NCBI GenBank assembly: GCA_013396525.1
Contig: VWYX01002202.1
Coordinates: 1 to 64,000 of the forward strand
DNA length: 64,000 nt
Direction of reading: 5' to 3'
DNA from: Chaetorhynchus papuensis
Taxonomy: Eukaryota; Chordata; Aves; Passeriformes; Rhipiduridae
This document shows, piece after piece, positions 60,201-64,000 of the stretch (position 1 is the first letter of the stretch; each line of letters starts with the position of its first letter). The position numbers were made by a program, and so were the translations under genes. The notes under the pieces are model-generated. The model worked only from the letters and a program-made list of their open reading frames with translations. It did not search any database and had not been told where the DNA came from.

Positions 60201-61917
60201 TGCAGTGTGTGCCCAACCCAGAGCTCATGCAGACCACGTAAGTGCCATGGGGCCGGACCGGCATCGGCATCGGGGCTGGATCAGCTGTTCCCCCACAGCT
60301 GAGCATCCCTGCCATTCCAGGCTCAGCCCCGATCTCAGGCTCAGCCCCAGGCTCTGGCTTTCACCCCCCAGCTCCGCTGCGGCCGTGGCTGCTCCTTGTC
60401 CCCATGGCCGGGAGTGTTGGCTCGGGGGGTTTTTTGTGTCTATATTTGGTAACCCTGGGAGGGCTGTGCCTCATCCACAGGCATTTGGCATCCGGGATGG
60501 AAAATTTCACTTGTGGGGTCGCTATGGAAACGAGCAGAGCTGGGAAGGAGGTTTATGGAGAAAGACTCCAGCAGCTGGGGGGTGCTCCCAAAGCATCCCC
60601 CCTGCAGCCTGGACAGCCTTCACTGCACCCAAAAGGAGCCTGGCACCCTGCTAATGCCTCTGGATGGCTGCTCCGTTCCCACTGCTGGCCTTTGGGGATC
60701 CGTGAGATGTGCAAGGGCGGCGTCTCCCTGGGGACCAGATGAGATCCTCGTGCTCCCTGCCCAGGGGTGCTGCCAGTGGGATTTGCTTTCCAACCCTTGG
60801 CTAATGAGTAGTGGGGGGGTTTGATGATAAAGCTGGCTCTGCCTTGGCGCAGCCCTGGGAACAAAAAGAGCTCCCAAGATGGGCAGGTTTCTGAATTAAC
60901 CCCCCGCCGCTGTTGTCACTCCTTGGCTTTTAACTGCTTCCCTGGGATGGCTTTTATCCCTCGTGGCCTCCGGCGCTGAGCTCCTACCCACAACCCAGCA
61001 CTGATATTTAATTGGGGGGGTGGAGAGGGGGCTGCATGTACTTCCCCCTCCTTTTTTCTCCCCACTAACCCTGGCAGTGGGGGTTTTTCGAGCTGTCAGA
61101 CGGCCTGAGCATCTGATTAACTCTGACCTACATTCCTTCAAACACGGAAGCCGGCTTTCATAACCGGCCAGCCCCAGCTGCCCCCTCCCCAGGGACATAC
61201 CAGGGCCACCAGAGCTGCCTGCCATCTTCCCGTGGGCATCCTGTGGCTGGTGTCTCCCCCTTCCTTGCATGGGGACAGCACAGGGATGAGTATCCATGGC
61301 TGGAACCCGAGGGAGCCCGCATTTGGAGGCTCCAGCCATGGGTGCTCATCCCTGGGGACTGTCCCTGCTGCCACTGGATGTTTTTTGCTTGCTCGAAAAA
61401 GCGGACATGGAAACTGAGGCACGTGGCCCTGGCAATCTTTCCTCACTGCTTTTGACTGGAATGGGTTGGGATAGAGGGGCGCATGTGGCAGAGGGATTAA
61501 ACCTCCCATGTGGAGCCAAGATGCAGATGTCCCTTGTCCCCTGCTTGTCCCAGGACCTCTTGGGCTCTATCTCATGTTTGGAGGAAGAAAATATGTCCTT
61601 AGGGGTGTTTTATGAGGCACCAGGATTTGCATGACTAGGATTTGCTGAGCTCAGCTTCTTCGGGACAAGCTTTTGGTGCTGCCAGTGCTGGATGCTCATG
61701 GTACCAAACATCCCCATCCATTTCCCACCCTCATTCTCTCTTCCCACCCTGCAGGGACAACACCAAGCCCAGCGCCAGCTTCAAGAGAACAGCAGCCTCC
61801 AACATCGACTACACGGAGCTGCTGCAGCACTTTGAGAAGGTCCAAAACAAGCACCTGGAAGCAAGACACCAGCGAGCTGGGCAGGCAGAGCAGCTGGACC
61901 GGCGGGTGGTTCTCTGA
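3132..61917 (+). CDS. VAC14: VAC14, scaffold of the PIKFYVE-FIG4 PI(3,5)P2 complex (19 coding exons)
   Basis: VAC14 is a HEAT-repeat protein that oligomerises and holds the lipid kinase PIKFYVE and the phosphatase FIG4 together on endosome and lysosome membranes, controlling PI(3,5)P2 made from PI3P. The joined exons are 3132-3235, 6402-6552, 7181-7348, 8041-8103, 9093-9200, 9979-10088, 11062-11168, 12142-12276, 12541-12693, 14778-14832, 21278-21422, 21712-21777, 31199-31352, 41391-41523, 56563-56737, 57482-57600, 58410-58489, 60087-60237 and 61755-61917. They total 2340 nt, or 779 residues plus stop, and all phases agree. Residues 1-360 and 387-460 are near-identical in kind to mammalian VAC14. 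The divergent parts are the linkers at about 345-387 and 475-512 and the tail at about 725-750. The PIKFYVE-binding region is known to be N-terminal (about 70-165) and the FIG4-binding region C-terminal (about 540-715). Leu156, changed to Arg in the mouse ingls allele, is Leu here. No frameshift or premature stop is seen. ATG 3132 was chosen because it matches the vertebrate N-terminus and has G at -3. Confidence 0.97.
5396..5540 (-). repeat. Duplicated 3' flank of tRNA-Gly, copy 1 (inverted)
   Basis: About 145 bp downstream of the minus-strand tRNA align to 13779-13922. Shared blocks, in order, are CCTCCTTTTT, ATTTCTATCC, AGGCACCTCAAAA, CTAAATAA, CAATAAAGGTG, AAAAGCTTTC, CCTAACTC and AAAGG. 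Similarity is roughly 65-75% by eye, with small gaps. Confidence 0.85.
5521..5534 (-). terminator. Pol III terminator of the minus-strand tRNA-Gly
   Basis: Reading the minus strand, a TTTT run (5531-5534) starts six bases after the tRNA 3' end and a TTTTT run (5521-5525) follows as backup. This is the normal arrangement for a transcribed tRNA gene. Confidence 0.85.
5541..5611 (-). tRNA. tRNA-Gly (anticodon GCC), antisense in VAC14 intron 1
   Basis: A 71-nt cloverleaf read on the minus strand. The acceptor stem GCATTGG pairs with CCAATGC. Box A lies around TGGTTCAGTGG, the anticodon GCC is at 5577-5579 (minus strand), the T arm is CCGGG-TTCGATT-CCCGG, and the discriminator base is A. There is no intron. 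The gene is identical along its whole length to the plus-strand copy at 13708-13778 and has the sequence of the common vertebrate Gly-GCC isodecoder. The stems are intact, so it is likely functional; transcription by Pol III would run against VAC14. Confidence 0.97.
5614..5648. repeat. 12-bp tandem repeat, about three copies, beside the tRNA-Gly 5' end
   Basis: The unit CAGCTGCCTGCA is repeated at 5614-5625 and 5626-5637, with a third partial copy to 5648. It lies immediately upstream of the minus-strand tRNA. Confidence 0.8.
6402..6552 (+). CDS. VAC14: VAC14 coding exon 2 (residues 35-85)
   Basis: Acceptor ccccag, donor gtaggt. Encodes [19 protein letters not shown] through [17 protein letters not shown]. 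This is HEAT-repeat sequence entering the PIKFYVE-binding region, and it is almost unchanged from mammals. Confidence 0.97.
7181..7348 (+). CDS. VAC14: VAC14 coding exon 3 (residues 86-141)
   Basis: Acceptor cccccag, donor gtgaga; phase 0 at both ends. Encodes [17 protein letters not shown] through [14 protein letters not shown], the core of the conserved PIKFYVE (Fab1)-binding region. Confidence 0.97.
7477..7526 (-). mobile_element. CR1 LINE 3'-tail fragment (intron 3)
   Basis: Contains CACAGAATATTCTGAGTTGG then AAGGGACCCACAAGGATCA, the reverse complement of the conserved CR1 3' end. It is a short 5'-truncated copy on the minus strand and has no coding capacity. Confidence 0.85.
8041..8103 (+). 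CDS. VAC14: VAC14 coding exon 4 (residues 142-162)
   Basis: A 63-nt exon, phase 0 at both ends, acceptor ttcacag, donor gtattt. It encodes a segment that includes [11 protein letters not shown]. By count, Leu156 is the first Leu of ELLD, the position mutated in the mouse ingls allele (L156R), which weakens PIKFYVE binding; the normal residue is present. Confidence 0.96.
9093..9200 (+). CDS. VAC14: VAC14 coding exon 5 (residues 163-198)
   Basis: Acceptor tctgcag, donor gtaggt, phase 0. Encodes [18 protein letters not shown] and [18 protein letters not shown], a HEAT repeat. It differs from the human protein by only a few conservative changes (Lys to Gln, Ser to Gly). Confidence 0.97.
9979..10088 (+). 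CDS. VAC14: VAC14 coding exon 6 (residues 199-235)
   Basis: Acceptor gatctag, donor gtgagt. Encodes [18 protein letters not shown] and [18 protein letters not shown], the next HEAT repeat. The exon ends with two bases of Met235. Confidence 0.97.
11062..11168 (+). CDS. VAC14: VAC14 coding exon 7 (residues 235-271)
   Basis: Acceptor tccgcag, donor gtgagt. Encodes [20 protein letters not shown] and [15 protein letters not shown]. The end of this exon differs from mammals (Ala-Ala for Thr-Thr after HCQ). Confidence 0.96.
12142..12276 (+). CDS. VAC14: VAC14 coding exon 8 (residues 271-316), ends at a U12-type donor
   Basis: Acceptor ttccag. Encodes [20 protein letters not shown] through CLSYDDRKK. 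The exon ends ...AAGAAGA directly before GTATCCTT, a minor-spliceosome donor. Joining A to AC of exon 9 gives Asn316, where the human protein has Ser, and keeps the frame into [10 protein letters not shown]. Confidence 0.94.
12277..12540 (+). other. VAC14: VAC14 intron 8, U12-type (minor spliceosome)
   Basis: The 264-nt intron begins GTATCCTTG, matching the U12 donor consensus RTATCCTTT at eight of nine positions. TTCCTTACA at 12518-12526 resembles the U12 branch site TTCCTTRAC and lies about 16 nt from the acceptor, the usual spacing. There is little polypyrimidine tract. A U2-type donor in this place would need a different exon end and would break the frame. Confidence 0.85.
12541..12693 (+). 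CDS. VAC14: VAC14 coding exon 9 (residues 316-367)
   Basis: Acceptor actcag, donor gtgagt. Encodes [20 protein letters not shown], then an acidic, Pro/Ser/Thr-rich linker that is poorly conserved between birds and mammals. The linker joins the N-terminal HEAT array to the middle array and is probably flexible. Confidence 0.95.
13708..13778 (+). tRNA. tRNA-Gly (anticodon GCC) in VAC14 intron 9
   Basis: A 71-nt intronless tRNA on the plus strand with anticodon GCC at 13740-13742. The acceptor, D, anticodon and T stems are intact and the internal boxes A (TGGTTCAGTGG) and B (GGTTCGATTCC) are intact. It is identical to the inverted copy at 5541-5611, 8.1 kb away. It lies in the sense orientation within VAC14, so a VAC14 pre-mRNA would contain the tRNA fold. 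Confidence 0.97.
13779..13922 (+). repeat. Duplicated 3' flank of tRNA-Gly, copy 2
   Basis: Counterpart of 5396-5540 on the opposite strand. The two tRNA genes are therefore paralogous loci that arose by duplication of a segment including the 3' flank, not independent tRNA insertions. The 5' flanks show little alignable similarity beyond being G/C-rich. Confidence 0.85.
13785..13809 (+). terminator. Pol III terminator of the plus-strand tRNA-Gly
   Basis: TTTTT at 13785-13789 begins six bases after the tRNA. It is followed by CCTCC and a run of about 15 T, which serves as a second terminator. The order T-run, CCTCC, T-run is shared with the inverted copy. Confidence 0.85.
14778..14832 (+). 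CDS. VAC14: VAC14 coding exon 10 (residues 367-385), variable linker
   Basis: A 55-nt exon with acceptor cccccag and donor gtaggg. Encodes [17 protein letters not shown] in the linker; the human counterpart also has the pattern D-S-S...SG-x-x-VFT. It was placed by that similarity and because its phase fits both neighbours (two bases in, two bases out). Confidence 0.9.
14833..21277 (+). other. VAC14: VAC14 intron 10
   Basis: The 6445-bp intron is unique-looking sequence apart from a CR1 fragment near its 3' end (20978-21170). No exon, RNA gene or other repeat could be supported. Confidence 0.7.
20978..21170 (+). mobile_element. CR1 LINE fragment (intron 10)
   Basis: Contains GATAGGACAAGGGGGA, TCAGGAAGAAATTCTTTACT, GGCACTGGCAGAGG and a diverged CTGGCTGGGCTACCAACCTG. 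These are successive pieces of the CR1 3' UTR in the right order. It is diverged and lacks the terminal octamer. Confidence 0.85.
21278..21422 (+). CDS. VAC14: VAC14 coding exon 11 (residues 385-433)
   Basis: Acceptor catgcag, donor gtaagt. Encodes [18 protein letters not shown] and [19 protein letters not shown] then IKTPRK, a strongly conserved HEAT repeat. Trp422 appears to correspond to human Trp424, a position altered in VAC14 disease. Confidence 0.97.
21712..21777 (+). CDS. VAC14: VAC14 coding exon 12 (residues 434-455)
   Basis: A 66-nt exon, phase 0, acceptor cttccag, donor gtaaga. Encodes [20 protein letters not shown] then DE; conserved. Confidence 0.97.
25076..25308 (+). mobile_element. 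CR1 LINE 3' fragment (intron 12)
   Basis: Shows GAGACACTGGTGCAGGCTGC, CCAGAGAAGCTGTGG, AAGGTGTCCCTGCCCGTGGC and CAGACCATTCTGTGATTTTG in order. This is the classic CR1 3' end, 5'-truncated, in sense with VAC14. Confidence 0.93.
26650..26759 (+). mobile_element. CR1 LINE tail, apparently two fused tails (intron 12)
   Basis: GTGGTTGGACTCAGTGACCT with a diverged TTTTTCAACCTTAAGGATTC is followed at once by GATGATCCCTGTGGGTGTCT, TCCAACTCAG and ATTCTATGAA. Two CR1 3' tails seem to sit back to back, or one insertion lies within another. Confidence 0.75.
28086..28157. repeat. 18-bp minisatellite, four copies (intron 12)
   Basis: The unit TCCATCCGGGGGCTGCCT is repeated four times; the third copy has CCAGG for CCGGG. 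18 is a multiple of three, which explains repeated peptides in overlapping open frames; those frames are not considered real. Confidence 0.95.
28732..28745. promoter_or_regulatory. RFX-type X-box motif (intron 12)
   Basis: GTTGCCATGGCAAT is a near-perfect palindrome matching the RFX dimer site (GTTGCCATGGCAAC). It lies in a locally CpG-rich stretch (28660-28740). Function is inferred from the motif only. Confidence 0.5.
31199..31352 (+). CDS. VAC14: VAC14 coding exon 13 (residues 456-507)
   Basis: Acceptor ctccgcag, donor gtgagt. Encodes [20 protein letters not shown], which ends a HEAT repeat, then a variable Gly/Pro/Ser-rich linker of about 32 residues. The linker is as divergent from mammals as expected for a disordered segment. 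Confidence 0.95.
34138..34713 (+). mobile_element. CR1 LINE, longest copy in the window (intron 13)
   Basis: About 575 bp running from GTTGTCACCAAGGTCAGCAG through GAGACCCCATCTGGA, GTTCAGCCTGGGGAAG, TATTAGGAAGAAATTCTTCA, GTTGCCCAGAGAAG and GGTGTCCCTGCC to CCCAAACCATTCCATGATA. This is the end of ORF2 plus the 3' UTR of CR1, heavily 5'-truncated and without an intact reading frame. Confidence 0.95.
36780..37130. promoter_or_regulatory. Intragenic CpG island (intron 13)
   Basis: CpG density rises sharply in an otherwise CpG-poor intron, with about 16 CpG in the 115 bp ending near 37017. CpG retained in an intron suggests DNA that is unmethylated in the germ line, such as an alternative promoter or enhancer. 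No splice donor or start codon context here points clearly to a first exon. Confidence 0.5.
37195..37420. promoter_or_regulatory. AT-rich CAATTA/TTTCAAT motif block, candidate conserved element (intron 13)
   Basis: Directly after the CpG island, CTTCAATTAG, ATTTCAATTTGG, GGTTTCAATGG, GGTTTCAATTAAG and TGAAACCAATTATAG recur within about 200 bp. They include an inverted repeat, GGTTTCAA (37362-37369) with TTGAAACC (37381-37388). AAACCACCGCAAAT resembles a RUNX site. A regulatory role is inferred. Confidence 0.35.
37900..38149 (+). mobile_element. CR1 LINE 3' fragment (intron 13)
   Basis: Shows GATATTAGGAAGAAATTCTT, GCGCAGGTTGCCAAGAGAAG, AAGGTGTCCCTGCCCGTGGC and CTTCTGTGATTCAATGAT. It is 5'-truncated and in sense with VAC14. 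Confidence 0.93.
38349..38367 (+). repeat. Poly(A) run, 19 bp (intron 13)
   Basis: An uninterrupted A19. No retroposed gene body is recognisable upstream of it, so it is recorded as a simple repeat. Confidence 0.9.
41391..41523 (+). CDS. VAC14: VAC14 coding exon 14 (residues 507-551)
   Basis: Acceptor ccccag, donor gtcaga (weaker than its neighbours). Encodes [20 protein letters not shown] and [16 protein letters not shown] then the start of the FIG4-binding region. It is conserved apart from small changes after LLE. Confidence 0.96.
44208..44272 (+). mobile_element. CR1 LINE tail fragment (intron 14)
   Basis: GGAGTTGGACTTGATGATCC, TTGTGGGTCCCTTTCAGCTC and AGAATATTCTGTC are the CR1 terminal sequence. 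Only the last 65 bp or so remain. Confidence 0.85.
44458..44477 (+). repeat. Poly(T) run, 20 bp (intron 14)
   Basis: Uninterrupted T20 with no recognisable retrocopy beside it on either strand. Confidence 0.9.
50318..50444 (+). mobile_element. CR1 LINE 3' fragment (intron 14)
   Basis: GCCAGGCTGGATGGGGCTTG, TATCCCTGCCCATGGCAGGA, GGTTGGAATGAGAT and GGTCCCTTCCAAGCCAAAGC in order give the CR1 3' end, in sense with VAC14. Confidence 0.92.
51317..51400. repeat. 21-bp minisatellite, about four copies (intron 14)
   Basis: Units of 21 bp based on TCCACACATCTCCTCCCAGA plus A start at 51317, 51338 and 51359, with a diverged fourth at 51380. The unit is a multiple of three, giving repeated peptides in overlapping frames that are not considered coding. 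Confidence 0.93.
51604..51617. promoter_or_regulatory. RFX-type X-box-like motif (intron 14)
   Basis: GTTGCCATGGTTTC has one perfect RFX half-site and one imperfect half in the right spacing. Motif evidence only. Confidence 0.35.
53459..53516. repeat. (TG)n/(TA)n microsatellite (intron 14)
   Basis: Alternating TGTG and TATA runs, ending in ACACACATA. The sequence is imperfect and likely polymorphic. Its near-palindromic form could fold on itself. Confidence 0.95.
54890..54984. promoter_or_regulatory. Pair of D-box (GTTACGTAA) motifs (intron 14)
   Basis: GTTACGTAAG at 54890-54899 and GTTACGTAAA at 54975-54984 match the PAR-bZIP/NFIL3 site RTTACGTAAY at all but the last base. They are 85 bp apart in a block with retained CpGs and A/T-rich spacers. 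A third copy is at 33795-33804. Function is inferred. Confidence 0.4.
56563..56737 (+). CDS. VAC14: VAC14 coding exon 15 (residues 551-609)
   Basis: Acceptor atacacag, donor gtatga. Encodes [20 protein letters not shown] and [20 protein letters not shown] then [14 protein letters not shown], part of the conserved FIG4-binding C-terminal region. Confidence 0.97.
57482..57600 (+). CDS. VAC14: VAC14 coding exon 16 (residues 610-649), ends at a U12-type donor
   Basis: Acceptor ccccag. Encodes [20 protein letters not shown] then [16 protein letters not shown], nearly identical to mammals. It ends AAATT directly before GTATCCTTT. The split codon TT+C restores Phe649 of QKFGDLEV. Confidence 0.97.
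57601..58409 (+). other. VAC14: VAC14 intron 16, U12-type (minor spliceosome)
   Basis: The donor GTATCCTTT is a perfect match to the U12 consensus. ATCCTTAAC at 58389-58397 matches the U12 branch site TTCCTTAAC except the first base, and lies 12-14 nt from the acceptor AG at 58408-58409, within the normal short range for this class. The intron is 809 nt. Confidence 0.93.
58410..58489 (+). CDS. VAC14: VAC14 coding exon 17 (residues 649-676)
   Basis: Acceptor catccag, donor gtaagg. Encodes [20 protein letters not shown] then ECPIFT, conserved sequence in the FIG4-binding region. Confidence 0.97.
58490..60086 (+). other. VAC14: VAC14 intron 17
   Basis: A 1597-bp intron. Its first 190 bp are CpG-rich (ggggcggcgcgcgg and similar). 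The remainder is unremarkable with G-rich stretches. No gene seen. Confidence 0.7.
60087..60237 (+). CDS. VAC14: VAC14 coding exon 18 (residues 676-726)
   Basis: Acceptor ttccag, donor gtaagt. Encodes [20 protein letters not shown] and [20 protein letters not shown] then VPNPELMQT. This is among the most conserved stretches of the protein. Confidence 0.97.
60238..61754 (+). other. VAC14: VAC14 intron 18
   Basis: A 1517-bp intron, G/C-rich, with no recognised repeat or RNA gene. GTCGCTATGGAAAC near 60518 is a weak RFX-like sequence only. Confidence 0.7.
61755..61917 (+). CDS. VAC14: VAC14 coding exon 19 and stop (residues 726-779)
   Basis: Acceptor ctgcag. A variable Lys/Ser/Thr-rich stretch is followed by [20 protein letters not shown] and a tail ending QLDRRVVL, then TGA at 61915-61917. 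Ser-rich residues 726-742 differ from mammals, whereas the [12 protein letters not shown] helix and RRVVL end are shared. Confidence 0.97.
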
Positions 61918-62640
61918 GCATCCCTGCGGCCGCCGTGGGTGTGCACAGTTGCTGGGGCAGGGACCAGGGGACACGGACCAGGGAACAGGCACACAGGTTG
62001 CTGGCCACCAGAGGATCTGGTGGGTTTAATGGAGATGGGCAAGCGCTCAACACGGGGCTGGTTTTCCCCCCCACTGTGCGTATGGATGAGGGAGACCTTC
62101 AGGCTGTGCCCAGCTTCTGCTGTGGGTGTTGTGGGGACATGGGGAAGGGTTGGAGGAGGAGAGGGCCAGGGTAAAGCACCTCATCTTCTCTTGCAGTGGG
62201 GCGAGGAAACTCCCCTTTGCTTTGCTAATGCCTTCCCCGTGACTGTCAGCTGAGCACCCAGCCTGCTGCCAGCAGCACCAGAGGAGGGGAAGGGAAGACG
62301 GGAGCAACCCCTGCCCTTCCACCCTGGAAAACAAGCATGCAGGGCTGCCAGCCACCTCTCACCACCCTGACTTCCACCCTCTGGTTCCGAGGCCCTGCTG
62401 GAGGTGGCCAGTGGCATCTCACTTGGGGAGACACTCCTGTGCCTGACACTCGGCCCCCTCCCTGCATTCACACATCCTCTCTGAGTCCCCGGCTCTTGGC
62501 AGGGACAACGGCACAGCTTCAACTCCCAGCCAGCACTGGGGGACACGGGGGGCAGTGGACCTAACCCCAGATTCCATTCCTTGTTCCTGCATTAAGCTCC
62601 CCCTGATAAAATAAACAAGCAATGCAGAACAGCCCATTCC
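61918..62640 (+). other. VAC14: VAC14 3' UTR
   Basis: Non-coding sequence from the stop codon to just past the first AATAAA. A length of about 0.7 kb is similar to what is known for the mammalian transcript. The end is inferred from the polyadenylation signal, not observed. Confidence 0.75.
62610..62615 (+). terminator. Polyadenylation signal AATAAA of VAC14
   Basis: AATAAA lies within gataaaataaacaagc about 690 nt after the stop codon and is the first canonical signal downstream. Cleavage is expected 10-30 nt later, near 62630. Downstream sequence contains a TTGTTGCTGG stretch that could serve as a GU-rich element. Confidence 0.75.
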
Positions 62641-64000
62641 TTGTTGCTGGGCTTCCCGTCATAGTTTTGTTCCTAAGTGGAGCCAAAAACCCAGCAAGGG
62701 CAGGGAATGGCATGGAGCATCTTGCTTGACCCTGTGCCCCAGGCTGGCCCAGCCCTGCCACGTTGGCTCGCCAGGGCTTCTCCGCCTGCTCTTCTTCCCA
62801 GCAGGAAAAAAACACCACTGAAATTCTTCCAGGCCACGGTCACGAAACCGCAGCACAGTGACAGGCATTTTCCTGGCCCTGAGCAGCCGCCGGTGCTGCC
62901 TTCGTCCCGTCCTGTGGCACCGAGAGACCCCGACACATGCTGGGCTGCTGTGGTTTGGGGGAACACCAGTGCATCCCCTGCATGTTTCAGGCCCTCACTT
63001 GATCCCAGGAAAAGGGGGATTGGAGGAATTTGTGGAGTTTTTGTGGCTTCTGGCCTGTTTACAGCAAAGACTGTCTCTGGCAGTGGGTTCCCCAAACAGC
63101 CCCATACCGGCGCTGCTTTGGCCAGGATAAAGACATTCCTGTCATTCCCGGGAAAGGGCTTTCCAGACCCAGTCACGGCGGGTTAATTTTAACAGCCAGC
63201 CCTGCAGGATAGGCAAGCAGTGGCTTCTGAAGCCTGCCAGTTTCTCAGGGTGCTGGGGAGTACCTGTTGCTGGACCCCTGGGTCATTGCCTGTTTGGGCC
63301 AAGGCGAGCTCTGCCTCACTCCTGCCGAGCTCGTTGCTGCTGAGCAGCCTCTTTCCACACTGAGGGACTGGGTTTATGGAGAGAAATTCCAGCCGGCTGC
63401 CGGAGTGCTGAGCCATAATTGTTTCCTTATGGGTGGCTCTTGACCAACGCCGTCCAGAGCAGTGTGGGCATCATCAGCATGGGATCAGGACTACTTTTCT
63501 GGCAGGAGGGGGAATAGGTGGCTTGCACTGAAACGCTCGCCCCAGCTAAGTGTCATTGCTCTGCGAGGGGTAGGGAGGTCTGTTGGGGCTCAGCCTGGCA
63601 CCCCCAGATCCCGGGAGGCTGGGGCTGGGTCCTCGGGATGGCTGTGGGAAGGATTTGTCTGCTGGCAGGCCATGCATTTCCCATGGCTCCCTGATAATCG
63701 AGTGCACTGAGACGTTTCAGAGCTGTCGTGTAAGTACTGCGGAGGGACTTCAGCCTCCAGCACATCTTGGAGAGTCAGGAAGGCAGTGGGGGTCAAACAC
63801 CCTCTGGGGAGAGGCAGCATTCCCCCCGGCGCCTCCAGAGCTCTGGGACTGCCCCCGGGCATCCCACGGCATCTCCAAGTGCAGTGTCCTCACATACTCC
63901 CTGGGGCTCTGCTGCTCCTCACCCAGCACCCCGAGATAATCCCTGCGGGTTCCTCCGCCGCACCGGGAGCAAACCACACTGCTGGCCCCACCAGTCCCAC
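62641..64000. other. Downstream flank of VAC14, no gene supported
   Basis: About 1.36 kb of GC-rich sequence after the VAC14 polyadenylation signal. In human the next gene in this direction is MTSS2 (MTSS1L), in the same orientation. I looked for its conserved first coding exon and did not recognise it, so it presumably starts beyond the window. Open frames here overlap on both strands and lack protein features. Confidence 0.55.

Noticed and set aside
62641..64000. Possible first exon of MTSS2 at the right edge
   Set aside because: The conserved N-terminal coding sequence of that gene is not visible in any plus-strand frame.

Overview
This window is vertebrate nuclear DNA, almost certainly from a bird. 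Nearly all of it (3132-61917) is one plus-strand protein-coding gene, VAC14. VAC14 encodes the HEAT-repeat scaffold of the PIKFYVE-FIG4 complex, which makes and turns over PI(3,5)P2 on endosomes and lysosomes. All 19 coding exons can be placed with consistent splice phases. They total 2340 nt, which gives a 779-residue protein plus a stop codon; human VAC14 has 782 residues. The bird assignment rests on the interspersed repeats: every one I recognise is a CR1 LINE tail, and I see no Alu, B1/B2 or L1. Compact introns in the 5' half also fit.

Layout. 1 to about 2900 is upstream flank with no supportable gene. About 2900-3600 is the CpG-island promoter and first exon, with three CACGTG boxes in the 83 bp before the start codon. 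3236-14777 holds exons 2-10 with mostly short introns, plus two identical tRNA-Gly(GCC) genes in opposite orientation (intron 1 minus strand, intron 9 plus strand). 14833-56562 holds widely spaced exons 11-14 in four large introns (6.4, 9.4, 10.0 and 15.0 kb) and a short one. These introns contain CR1 fragments, two minisatellites, a microsatellite and several CpG-rich or motif-rich blocks that may be regulatory. 56563-61917 is the compact 3' part (exons 15-19). A 3' UTR of about 0.7 kb follows, with AATAAA at 62610, and then flank to the end of the window.

Two introns (8 and 16) carry the long GTATCCTT donor typical of U12-type (minor-spliceosome) introns, with matching branch-point-like sequences next to their acceptors. 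The rest look like ordinary U2-type introns. No prokaryotic genes, CRISPR array, virus or new multi-gene system is present. The most noteworthy signals are the inverted tRNA-Gly pair with its shared 3' flank, the two U12-type introns, the tandem E-box (CLEAR-like) promoter, and an intragenic CpG island followed by a CAATTA-rich block in intron 13.
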